Source: Cryptomeria japonica
Lineage: Eukaryota > Streptophyta > Pinopsida > Cupressales > Cupressaceae
Reading direction: 5' to 3'
Assembly (NCBI RefSeq): GCF_030272615.1
Contig: NC_081406.1
Location: forward strand, 231,064,396 to 231,128,395
DNA: 64,000 nt
Below, piece after piece: positions 32,975 through 42,878 of the stretch (its first letter is position 1; each line of letters starts with the position of its first letter). The position numbers were made by a program, and so were the translations under genes. The notes beneath the pieces were generated by a model. The model was given only the letters and a program-made list of their open reading frames with translations, was not told where the DNA came from and searched no databases.

Positions 32975-35959
32975 TCATCGGCGTTCACGTGCAGAACGAT
33001 TTCGTCTAGTCTTAGTAAGAAGTGGAGAAGATTGAGGAGGAGGAATGTTCTCATCCTTATCCCTTGGGTGTTTAGGTTGTGGTCTCTTAGGCTGGATAAT
33101 AGGAGAAGAGGAAGGTCTCTTCTCTCTATAAAAAGAAGGAAGAGGAACTGCTTCGTATAAAGGAGGAATATTTGGTTTAGGAAGGAGACCAAGTCCATCA
33201 TGATGAGGAGGTATAGGTCTACTTTTAGGAAGTTTATTAGGTGTAGAAATAGTCACATCCATAGGGATGGGTAGGGAATCTTCTTGAGGAAAGACATTAG
33301 TTTTATCTTTCAAAGGAAGAACTTCCTTCTCAAGAACGATAGGAATATCAAGTTTGGGTGTTCTAGGTTCACTTAGAGATAGGATCATATCTGTTTTCCA
33401 CTTTTGATAAGATTTGAAAAGATGATCACTTCGCGGAGGAAGAGATTGGAATTGTTTAGGCCAAAAATAATCAATAGGAACGCTAGAAGTTCTTTCAGCT
33501 AGTTTAAAGAGACTATGATTGACAGTAACAACTTCACCATTATGGGGAAATTTCAAACACTTGTGAATAGGAGAAGCAATAGCTTTCATGGAAGATAGCC
33601 AAGGATAGCCTAGCTTCACACGAAATTGTTCAGACGAAGGAATAATAGCAAAGTTCACATCCAGGGATTTGTTATGGACTTCAATAGGTAATGTAATAGA
33701 ACCAATTGTAGGAGAAGAAAATGCATCAAATAATTTCACAATCACATCTGTTTTGTCATAGACCACTTGATTCAATTGCAAAGTAAAAAGAAATTCTTCA
33801 GTAATAACATTAACCATGCACGAAGGATCAATAAGCACTCCACGGCAAGGTGTATTCTTGACTTTTGCAACTATGTATAAAGGACCATCAGGTGCCCTGA
33901 TAGTTTCATTAGAATCAAATGTGATGGGAGGTTCTTTAGGGTTTTCTTGCTGCTCTACAAAGTTAATCACATTCGGAGTCATAGACACAAGACCATCAAA
34001 TGAGAAAGAGGAATCATTAGCCTCAATCGCATTAGAGGTATGAGAAGGTAATGGATCAGTAAAAATCTTAAGATTTTGGTTAAGAGGAGCTACAGATGTA
34101 TTGCCTTTATCATTCACTCTAGAAACAGAGATAGTATTATTATCAATCAAATCTTGAATTTTACCCTTTAAAGCAAAACATTTTTTAGTATCATGCCCAG
34201 GTTGACGATGAAATTGACAAAAAGATTTGTTATCAAAATAGGGTGAATTAATCTTTGTAGGATCAATTTGCCTTATAGGAGGAAGAGTAAGCACATTTTG
34301 TTCCAATAACTTATTCATAATACTATGCAATGATTCATTCAAAGGAGTAAACTTTCTTTCTTTCTTGAAAAACTTAGAAATAGGAGGCACACCTGATGCT
34401 GCATTCACATTGTTGTTGATGATGTTTTCATTGAATTTGATGGACTCTCTGTTCGGTTTAAACTTCCCAAATGGTTGTTGACTACTATCACCCTTATCAC
34501 TCGGAGCCATAGGATGTGATTGTTCCATTTGACTCACAGTTAGTTGATAATTGTGAAGAGTTTCACACAACTGTTGGAAAGAAGTAAACTCAGAAAATAG
34601 AAGTTTATCTCGAATATCTTTTTGTAAATTAGAAATAAATATTCTTTGAATATCATTGTCAGGCACTGGAAAAGAAATTTGAGCATACAAATGCTTATAT
34701 CTACCAATGAAATCAGTCACTTTTTCTTTAACACCTTGTTTACAATGCATTAAATCAATCAAAGTAACTTTAGGACTTATATTGTTTTGAAATTGTTGAA
34801 TAAAAGCATTTGCAAGTTGTTCGAAAGAAGTAATAGAATAAGAAGGCAACAAGCAATACCATTGTAGGGCTTTATCTCTTAATGTTCTAGTAAATAGTTT
34901 TGCAAGCAACCTTTGGTCATAAGCAAAATCGGTACATATTGTTTGAAAAGTCTTAACATGTGTTAGAGGATCACCTTTACCATTATAAAGCTCCAAATGC
35001 AGGATTTCAACATGTTTAGGAGGGATAGCTCGAACAATGTCAAGAGAAAGTGGGCTCGCAACATCAAATGTGGGCACACTAAACTTAGATTGATTCATAG
35101 AGGCAATTTGTTGCTGTAAAGAAGAGACAATTTGTGCAAGATTGTTAATGGTCGCTTCAGTCGAAGAGTTCATATTAGACGTGTTAGATTGAGATGGAGG
35201 TGTTATGTTATTGAAAGAAGTTATTGATTGAGAGTAAGGTGGCGGGACACTATGATAATTAGTCATAGGAGAGGATTGGAAAGGAGGAACACTACAAGGA
35301 GGAATGGAATGGTTGAATGAATTGCCCCCTTGTGTCATGTTCATTTGTGGAGATGTAATAGGAACACTCATTGAAGGAATGAATGAAGAAGTCGGATTAA
35401 ATGAAGGAAGAGGGTTAATTGAAGAAGAAGGATTGCCCCCATGACTGGTGATCATAGGCGGAATGTCTTGTATTGAAGTAGTCATTATGTTTGATGTAAA
35501 GGTAGGTATGCTAGCAATAGAAGTTGTCAAAGGAATAGAATGATTGACTTGAGTAGGAGGTTGTGTATAACCTAAAGTTTTGGCACAACTCTTCATAGGC
35601 ATCACATTCGAATCCACAATGTGTGCAATACCACGCAAAATATCAATTCCATTCTTATCACTTTGAAGCATATGTTTTAGACCCTCAATTAAAGGAAGAG
35701 CTTGACTATCGGGGTATTCTTGAGACATCCATTGTCGAAAATCGTCAAATTGGTTATCCAATTTCGAAAGTTGTTCTTCAGAAACCTCATGGAGAGCTTC
35801 TTCGTCATTAAGAGGATTAGAGGAATTACCCATGTCCTCGTTAAAAAGGCTATTCAAATTAGGTTCCATCTCCTCAGTAATTAAACCTTGGAAAGACTTA
35901 ATTGTATGGCTTCGTCTAACGGGAATAGTGTAAGTAGGGCTTATTGTTGTAAAACTCAT
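32975..35959 (-). CDS. gypsy-like gag with retropepsin-like domain
   Basis: This open frame of 994 codons starts at the ATG at 35959. Residues of about 150-290 are Ser/Pro/Asn/Thr-rich. A Retrotrans_gag-type domain spans about 330-455, with WYCLLPSYSITSFEQLA and HCKQGVKEKVTDFIGRY. A zinc knuckle of the form C-X2-H-X4-H-X4-C lies at about 580-600. From about 690 to 850 comes a retropepsin-like domain whose active site reads Leu-Ile-Asp-Pro-Ser-Cys (Asp about 710) where active plant gypsy proteases have Asp-Gly-Gly; the PTIGSITLPIEV and PWLSSM strands are kept. A Pro-rich tail and an Arg-rich end follow. The gag would form particles around element RNA; the protease is probably inactive. RT and integrase would have to come from elsewhere. 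Confidence 0.8.
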   Translation of the reverse strand: MSFTTISPTYTIPVRRSHTIKSFQGLITEEMEPNLNSLFNEDMGNSSNPLNDEEALHEVSEEQLSKLDNQFDDFRQWMSQEYPDSQALPLIEGLKHMLQSDKNGIDILRGIAHIVDSNVMPMKSCAKTLGYTQPPTQVNHSIPLTTSIASIPTFTSNIMTTSIQDIPPMITSHGGNPSSSINPLPSFNPTSSFIPSMSVPITSPQMNMTQGGNSFNHSIPPCSVPPFQSSPMTNYHSVPPPYSQSITSFNNITPPSQSNTSNMNSSTEATINNLAQIVSSLQQQIASMNQSKFSVPTFDVASPLSLDIVRAIPPKHVEILHLELYNGKGDPLTHVKTFQTICTDFAYDQRLLAKLFTRTLRDKALQWYCLLPSYSITSFEQLANAFIQQFQNNISPKVTLIDLMHCKQGVKEKVTDFIGRYKHLYAQISFPVPDNDIQRIFISNLQKDIRDKLLFSEFTSFQQLCETLHNYQLTVSQMEQSHPMAPSDKGDSSQQPFGKFKPNRESIKFNENIINNNVNAASGVPPISKFFKKERKFTPLNESLHSIMNKLLEQNVLTLPPIRQIDPTKINSPYFDNKSFCQFHRQPGHDTKKCFALKGKIQDLIDNNTISVSRVNDKGNTSVAPLNQNLKIFTDPLPSHTSNAIEANDSSFSFDGLVSMTPNVINFVEQQENPKEPPITFDSNETIRAPDGPLYIVAKVKNTPCRGVLIDPSCMVNVITEEFLFTLQLNQVVYDKTDVIVKLFDAFSSPTIGSITLPIEVHNKSLDVNFAIIPSSEQFRVKLGYPWLSSMKAIASPIHKCLKFPHNGEVVTVNHSLFKLAERTSSVPIDYFWPKQFQSLPPRSDHLFKSYQKWKTDMILSLSEPRTPKLDIPIVLEKEVLPLKDKTNVFPQEDSLPIPMDVTISTPNKLPKSRPIPPHHDGLGLLPKPNIPPLYEAVPLPSFYREKRPSSSPIIQPKRPQPKHPRDKDENIPPPQSSPLLTKTRRNRSARERR

Positions 35960-37139
35960 GCACTAGAGAGGGAAAGAAGATTTTGAATTTAGAGGTAGCA
36001 AATTTCAATAAAATCAGCCAATCTCCTAGATTTAAGCTGTTAAATGCAATCACGACAATCTCCCGAAATTTTGAAAAAAATGTCAGGGACCATGGTGCTC
36101 GGAGTGCACACGGTCCTCGCAACTTTTTTCAAAATTTGCAGGGATGAAAGTTATGATGATTTTAAAGCTAATCTGAAAAAATTGAGTGATTTTACGATCG
36201 GTAGATAGCCCAAATTAAAGTTGCAATCTCAAAATTGAACCCTACCCAGATTGTTGAAAAATGTAAAATTTGAATTTTGAAAAAGAGAGGGAAACTGAAA
36301 TTTTGAATTTTATGATTTTAGAAGGAATACCAAAAGCAATGCAAGCTTTGAAATTTGAAAATTGACTCAATTTCACGCAAAATTCAATTTTGAAAGCGGA
36401 AATCAAAGTTGTTGTAATTAAACACTTAATTTCAAAAGTCACAAATTGCAAGAATTTGAATAAAGCACTGAAATTTCGAATGAATGCCAACACGCTTCTC
36501 AGATTTAGGATAGTAAGAAGCACAATTTTGACACAAAATTTCAATTTCAACAATTTTTGAATGATTAGGAGCCTTAATCCAAGCAATCACTAGATCAATT
36601 TTGACTTTAATTTTGAAAGTGTTAGAATTGATGAAATTGGCCAAAATTCTGGATTTTAGCAGAAAAATACAGTAAGATCTAACTCCCAAAATTTTGAAAA
36701 AAATGTCGGGGACGATGGCGTTCGAGGTGCACACGGCCCTCACAACTTTTTTCCAAATTTTCAGGGATGAAAGATATTATGATTTTGTTGCGGAATCCAA
36801 AGTTACAGCCGATTTGGAGATGTTTTGATCAGTGAAATTGTCGGTCAAAGGTTGAATCAAGATGGTTTTAAAAATTAGGGTTTTGACACTTAACCACTTA
36901 ATTTTCAGAATTAAAGCATAGATATGATTTGATAATTTGCAGTAGAAGGGTAGATCTGAAACAAGCATTAACAATTAAACATTTCGCAAGCTCAATTACT
37001 AAAAAGAAAATTTAGGGTTTTTATGCAATCAACCTCTAAAATTTGCAAAAGATCAAACATGGAAATGTAATCAAGGCATCCAATTTTCAGATCTAACCAT
37101 GAATAATCAGAAAGGATGTTCATGTCGGGTTCACCAAAA
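35960..37139 (-). other. untranslated leader of the gypsy-like element
   Basis: About 1.2 kb lies between the 5' LTR and the ATG. Two copies of a block with TTTTGAAAAAAATGTC-GGGAC-ATGG...CACACGG-CCTC lie at about 36070-36135 and 36692-36760. The core of this block also occurs in both LTRs (about 30897-30945 and 37502-37550). Sequence next to the LTR reads, on the minus strand, TTTTGGTGAACCCGACATG, a candidate PBS for a tRNA I cannot name. Confidence 0.6.
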
Positions 37140-38399
37140 TGTAAAGCGGAAAATCGCGAGCGAACCCCAAGTGTTCCCCCCACCACTCCGAGGAGAGGGG
37201 AAGGAGGTCACTAGGGTTGACGGTTTTCACTTAGGGGAGACTTTACATTCAAAAGAGGGGTTGAAACCCACAAGATCTAATCCCACACAATGCAAGATTA
37301 GATTCTAAATGAGTTTCAAGGGTTATGACAGCAAGGCTACCCTCTTTTGTAAAGAATATAGATAGAAGGATTAAGCTAGGAATGCATAAAAAGTGAGAAA
37401 GATTCACTTATAAATAGAGATAGGAATATGGGATGAAGCTGCGGACCTGGAATTAGCAGTAAAATGTCGAGATGGCGCTGTCCTACAAATTTGAGCGAAA
37501 GTTGATGGGACGATGGCGCCCGGCGTGCACACGGTCCTCCGAAAAATCTGCGAAACGAAGGGGGATCTGTTCGTCTCTGCACAAGGATTCCAGATCTTCA
37601 ATTTCAGCTGCGTACCTCCAAACTACACACATAAAAGAGAGGACGATTGGGGGGTTAGGGATTAGGGGTTTGCCCTTAGGTCAAACCCCAGTTTTGGAAT
37701 TAACCAAGAAATGAGAAATGTTGTAAATGTAAATGATTGTAATGTAATAAAGTGCCAATACCTTGTTGTAAGAATGTTTGTATTCTTACATGCGAAGGTG
37801 TAAATGTTGTTGTATGTTGTATGTTGTAAGTGGTATGTGATCTCCTCTTCAATGGTTGAATCCTTGTCTTGAATGCAACACTTAGCCTTGAATGGAGACT
37901 TAGAATGATCAATTGCTTGAAGGAATGCTTGAATGCTTGAATGCTTGAATGCTTGAATATCGTTTCCGCCTCTTTTTTCATCTTACCAAAATGGAAGAGG
38001 AAATGTAGTTTATATACTTGCCAATTAGGGTTAAAAGACTGATTTTTCCGACCTTAGGCCGACCAGGAAAGATTATTTTCCAATTTGCAAACTTAAAGAC
38101 CCGAGACCCAAAAGAGACCGGGCCCAAAAATAGGGCCAGGGACCAGGGCACTGGGTGCCATGGTCCTGGGGGACCAGGGCGCTGGGCACCCTAGTCCTGA
38201 AGGACCAGGATGTTGAGCGCCATGTTCCCACCTCCAAGGATAGCAGGGTGCAAGGAGGATCAGGCCAAGGTGCTGAAAAATGCAGTTTTTGATGTCATGA
38301 ACAAGTTTCGGGGTCTCCATTCAAGTTCAGTGTTGCGTCGCCATCGTGAAGACCCAAATGCGGTCGAAATTGCAAGTGTCACAATTTTAGGACACTACA
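37140..38399 (-). repeat. 5' LTR of the gypsy-like element
   Basis: 1260 bases, matching 30534-31786. It has three GC-rich 30-base units (38139-38229) against two in the other LTR, and the shorter TTGAATGC array at 37915-37958. Confidence 0.9.
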
Positions 38400-38404
38400 A
38401 GTAG

Positions 38405-39420
38405 TTCCCTAAAGGTACCACAAAATATATTTAGTTGCTTGCCAATGGCTATCATGGGAGAACCAATAGACAAGACCAACCACAAAAGAAAGATTTGGGT
38501 GTGTATGGGTCAGGTACAACAAATTGCCGATATAAGGTAGAATCCACGGAAGGTGTAGAACAAGTGGGAGACAAAACAACACCTGACTGAAATGGTGTGG
38601 GTGCAGGCTTGCAAGTAGGCATGTCAAATCTGTGAAGCATATCAAGAGCATACTTCTACATAAGTATGGAAATCCCATCAGAAGACTGAATAACCTAGAG
38701 ACCCAAAAAATAGTGCAGAAGGCCAAGATCTGTCATCTCAAACTGCTCCATCAAGGCACACTGAATATAATAAATCAAGGAGGATGAGCTACCGGTAATG
38801 ATAAGATCATCAACATAGAGCACAAGAATAACTATATCAACCCCCTAATGTTGAATGCAAATTATAGGATCGGAATGACAACGTGTAAAGAGTGTGAAAA
38901 GAAAGAAAGAGTCCATCTTCTCATACCTGGCCCGAGGAGCCTGTTTGAGACCATACAATGAACATCGAAGTCTACAAACCAAAGAGGAATCTTGTACAAA
39001 TCCCTTAGGCTAGTCCATATAGATCTCCTCACGAAGATCTCCATGCAAGAAGGCACTCTTCATATCCATCTGAAAAATTGTCCATCCCTGTGAAGCTGCT
39101 AGAGAAAGTACAAAGTGAATAGAATTCATCTTGGCAACAGGAGAAAAGGTCTTGAAGTAATCAATACCCTCCACCTGAGAAAACCCCTTCACAACAAGAC
39201 AAACCTTATACTTATTAATAGAACCATTTGCAACATACTTGGTACCATAAACCCACTTGCATCGAACCAACTTCCTGCCCTTCGGAAGAGAACAAAGATC
39301 CCAAGTATGATTCTTCATCAAAGAAGAATACTCCTCATCCATGGCCCTATCCTACTCTGGTTGACTTTTCACCTCTAAAAATTTCTAAGGATCATCCGAA
39401 ATGGCAGGACTCAGAAGAAT
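38405..39420 (-). pseudogene. copia reverse transcriptase
   Basis: The frame at 39342-39010 carries CKWVYGTKY, VVKGFSQVEGIDYFKTFSPV and QMDMKSAFLHGDLREEIYM, the N-terminal RT motifs of copia. Further fragments hold the catalytic Tyr-Val-Asp-Asp (about 38805-38825) followed by LGLLHYFLGLQV, then TPFQSG. Stops and a frame change separate the pieces. The active-site residues are intact, unlike in the copia element at 22775. The gene stops at the nested insertion and resumes as RNase H at 30528. Confidence 0.8.
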
Positions 39421-39912
39421 AGAACCAGATATTTATTCACAAGTACAACGAGTGTCTAAAGGATCACCTGCCATAGAACCAACAACATCAACTGTAAACC
39501 GGACCCACTTGGGCAAAGGCTAAGCGGTGGGTGGTGGTGGTGATGGTGGACCATCATCTGCAATATCCTCAAGGAAGAAGGAATCCTTAAAAGATGAAGA
39601 GGGAGGAGGAGGCAGTGAGGGAGAATCTGCTGATGGAAAATCCATCTGAGGAAGGCGCTCATCAAACTGGACATCCCACCTAAATAAGACCTCTTGGGAA
39701 TCAGGATCAAACAACCTGTATGCCTTAACATCCTCATAGTAGCCAAAATAAATGAGTGGTCAGATCTTTCTCTCCATGGCTTTCCTCTGAGCATCTGGAA
39801 TAAATACCCAAGCCTCACTACCAAAAACTCGAAATGAAGAAACATCAGGCTTAACATGGGACCAAGCCTCCTTAGGAGTCAACTGGTGCAATGCCTTATG
39901 AGGCATCCGATT
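39421..39912 (-). pseudogene. linker between copia integrase and RT
   Basis: On the minus strand it shows CRVFGSEAWVF-like and FGYYEDVKAYRLFDP segments of the integrase C-terminal region. A Ser/Pro-rich stretch follows, including runs of Ser-Ser-Pro and a His/Pro run from a (CACCAC)n-like tract at 39530-39545. Frames are broken. Confidence 0.6.
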
Positions 39913-40332
39913 CTAAATATAAGTAGCACAATTAACTGCCTCATCCCAAAAGGCAAGCTGCATAGAATGTGACTGAAGCATACAATTGGCCATCTCCCTT
40001 AGTGTTATGTTCTTTCTCTCAGCAACATCATTTTGCTGAGGGGTGTGAGGAATTGATAACTGATGTTGCAAACCATGCTCGGTGCAGAAATCTGTAAAAG
40101 CTTGATTCACATATTCTCTCCCATTATCTGTGTGAATCCTCTTTATAGAAAGGCCAGACTGCTTCTCTACAAATGTCTTAAAGACTCGAAATGAATCAAA
40201 GACATCTGACTTGTACTTAAGAAAGTACACCCATGTACATCTGGAGAAGTCATCAATGAAAGTGAGCACATACTTGGACCCTGAAAAAGATGGAGTCAGA
40301 AATGACATAAGATCACTGTGGATCAAATGCAA
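39913..40332 (-). pseudogene. copia integrase core
   Basis: An open frame of 139 codons keeps all three acidic positions of the integrase core: Asp in HSDLMS, Asp in HTDNGREY and Glu in NDVAERKN. LTFIDDFSR and LAFWDEAVN are also typical. The enzyme would have joined element DNA to the chromosome with a 5-base stagger, in line with the GTATT duplication. The frame ends at a stop in the C-terminal part. Confidence 0.85.
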
Positions 40333-40460
40333 GGGTGCCTTAGTACGGGTGGCTCTTCTTGTAGGAAAAGGATCGTGGTGATGCTTGCCAAGTGCACAAC
40401 CTCAACATACACCATCAGTACAGGAGATCTGAGGGTGCCCAATAACAAGTGCTTGTGTGC

Positions 40461-40930
40461 TCATCTATTATAATATCTGTAGTTGACATGGCCAAAATGC
40501 TTATGCCAAAGTCTCCTCACTGAATTTGCATGGGCGACAGGAGAAACACTTGAACCATCTGCAATCTCAAAGCCATCAAACTGATATAACCAAGAATCAG
40601 GATCAACACTACCAGTAGCCACAACCAAATCAGGATCATGGAGCTCTCTAATAACCATATCATGTGGGGAGAACTCAACTATTTTACTAGAGCCAGAATG
40701 ACAAATATGATAAATAGGGAGGAGGTTCGTCAAAATGTTAGGAACCAAAAGAACATCCTGAAAACAACCACTTGTCAATGGAACAAAACTTGAACCTGAA
40801 ACTGAAAGTTGTGCAGAGTCGCCAACTACAATTTGTAAAGTAGTACTATGAGCAAGTGAGGTAACAAGCTATGGTGAGTCTGTCATGTGGTGAGAAGCCC
40901 TGAAATCAATAATCCAAGTGGATGTAGAAG
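40461..40930 (-). pseudogene. copia protease end and pre-integrase domain
   Basis: The minus strand reads Trp-Ile-Ile-Asp-Phe-Arg-Ala-Ser-His-His (Asp codon at 40905-40907). The usual Asp-Ser-Gly is changed to Asp-Phe-Arg by one inserted T and one lost G, which restore the frame two codons later. The frame at 40778-40461 has LLVPNILTNLL and LWHKHFGHVN, the pre-integrase zinc-site region. The protease is almost certainly inactive. Confidence 0.8.
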
Positions 40931-40939
40931 AAATAGCTC

Positions 40940-41800
40940 ATGCAGAAAGATCATGTCCATTCCCAGTAGAAGAGGAAGATGGAGGCTGAGGAGTAGAAAT
41001 ATGATGTTGTTGCATGACTGCCTCCAAAGCCTCTAATCGTTTCCAACAATGAGAAACTGGATGACCTTCTTTGCCACAAAAACTACAAAGTTCATCTTAT
41101 TTCTTCTTAGTCTTGGAGAAAGACTCACCAGACTTAGAAGAGTGCTCCTATTTGGGATAGGACTTCAATTTTGAATCAGACTTAGGCAGTGGCTTGGAGG
41201 GACGCTTACTGCCATCTAAATCCTTCTAAGGCTTTAGTTTCTATTTCTTGTTCTCTTTAGATATTTGAGAAACAAATGTTTTTGGCTTTGATCCTGTGAG
41301 AGTGTCCAACTGAGATAGGTGAGCCTTCTCACGAGTCAAGCGATCACAAAACACATCAAAAGTAGGCATGGTGAAGCAAGTACCCAATGCATCCATAGTA
41401 GAATAAGAAGTGGAAGCAAATATCTAATAGGGACCTTGAAGCTTAGAGAGAATCATATAGATACACTCTAGGTCTGTCTTGTTCTTACCACAACTTTTTA
41501 GGATAGATTTGGTGGTTTTAAACTTGTTCAGAAAGTCCTCAATGTGAGGAAAAGACTCGGGTAACAAGGAAGAGAGCTTTGCCTCAATCTATAATGCTTT
41601 GAAATCATTGACAATACCAAAGAGAGTTTCAAATTTGGACCACATAGCCTGAGGAGTGAGAAAACCATCAAGGTGAAAAAGCAAGTTGTCTGAAACATTT
41701 AAGGAGATGACACCCATAGCCTCATCCATCTTATTTCGGTGGTGAAGAATCTGCCATGTGTACTTGTACCTGAATCTGGACCTGCTCTAGATTTTTTTAA
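40940..41800 (-). pseudogene. copia gag
   Basis: Broken frames on the minus strand show the UBN2-type helices (KFETLFGIVNDFKAL, ILSKLQGPY), a Lys/Ser-rich linker and the knuckle CSFCGKEGHPVSHC near 41060-41100, which is intact. At least six stops interrupt the frame. In the live element this protein would package the RNA. Confidence 0.75.
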
Positions 41801-42559
41801 TTAAGTGATCTTTCAAACTAGACAAAATATGTTTTTTTAGTTTAGGTGTTCTGATTTTCTGAAGTAAATTACAAAAATTACACCCCCCACAATATGTAAA
41901 ACAAAAAACTAGTACAATTCTGAGAGACAGAAAAGAAGACAAGAGCAAAGAAAATGTGTCAGACACTATCTTGTGTACTTGGTGATTTTTATGGAAAAAA
42001 TAACTCCAAATCTGAGAAGGTCTCTTCAATACCTTTATGACGCCTATTTGTTTTTCGAAAATAGAGTCTATTTGCCCAAGTTATGGCTCCCAGAGTCCAG
42101 AAAAGAGTGCTGACTTGGACGGCAAAAAATAGGTACTAGATGAAAACATCAGCAAATCTCACCTCCAGATATAAGTAGGGATTGAAAAGATCTTTCTAGC
42201 GCCTATTCGTTTTCAAAAATCCGACTCTATTTGCCCAAGTTATGGCAAAAATTAAAAAACCCCTCTTGTACGACATAAATAGGGTAAAAAAAAAAAAAAA
42301 ACTTGAAAAACAAGTCTGTAAGGGCCAAACTCAAAAAACAAATCTCAAAGCTAAAGTTGTCCAAACGGGAAAAATTTTATATAAAAATGGGGGTTTGGGG
42401 GTGTTCTAAGGTCAATGGTGAGGTTTGTTTGAGCTCAAAATGCCCAGAATAAAAAAAGATGCCCTAGATCCAAACTAAAACCTCTGAAAAAAATTGAAAC
42501 CCTTGCTTCGAGAGAAAATCTTCTGAAAAGAAATCAGGAACAAGCAGCAGCAGATGTAA
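41801..42559 (-). other. leader and gag N-terminus of the copia element
   Basis: No clear frame. Two copies of a block with GCCTATTNGTTTT and TCTATTTGCCCAAGTTATGGC lie at about 42041-42093 and 42199-42248. A run of A lies at about 42287-42301. Confidence 0.5.
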
Positions 42560-42571
42560 GCTCTGATACGA
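42560..42571 (-). other. primer-binding site of the copia element
   Basis: The minus strand reads TCGTATCAGAGC directly after the 5' LTR, one base different from the standard iMet PBS. Confidence 0.85.
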
Positions 42572-42878
42572 TGAAGAAGTTGAGAAAGTACAACTTTTGA
42601 GATCCCAAGGGCATCTGCAAGCAAAATACCTATCACAAGAGAAGATTGGAGATAGAACACAAAAAATCTCTAAAGAAAAAGATTATCATTTAGAGAGGAA
42701 ATTGAAAACGAAAAGTTACAATACAATCCTATGATAGGAGAATAGAAACCCTAAAGGGATAAAGAGTATTTAATAATACCTACAATATTATTAAATGCCT
42801 AATTTTATCTTAAGCGTAGAGTATAATAGACTAATAATTAAATAAATAATTATTAGCTAATACAAGATAACTCTAACA
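42572..42878 (-). repeat. 5' LTR of the 29438-42878 copia element
   Basis: 307 bases, matching 29438-29775 except for a deletion of about 30 bases near 42745. It ends CTCTAACA before the GTATT duplication. Confidence 0.85.

Larger units (their letters stand above)
30534..38399 (-). mobile_element. young gypsy-like element with gag and protease-like ORF only
   Basis: Perfect AGTAG duplications (30529-30533, 38400-38404) flank LTRs of 1253 and 1260 bases that look only a few percent different, with differences mostly in short tandem repeats. The internal part holds one long minus-strand frame (35959-32975, then one stop and 149 more codons to 32528). RT, RNase H and integrase are absent and there is no room for them. 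The same layout occurs in the decayed relative at 12020-22774, so loss of pol is a family trait. The gag and zinc knuckle are gypsy-like. It inserted into pol of the copia element. Confidence 0.85.
29438..42878 (-). mobile_element. copia element with full pol order, split by a nested element
   Basis: Perfect GTATT duplications (29433-29437, 42879-42883) flank LTRs of 338 and 307 bases. On the minus strand the order is PBS, leader, gag, protease, integrase, RT, RNase H, polypurine tract, as in an autonomous copia element. A gypsy-like element (30534-38399) sits between RT and RNase H. Without it the element is about 5.6 kb. Stops in gag and a changed protease active site show it is now inactive, although the integrase and RT frames are long. 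Confidence 0.85.
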
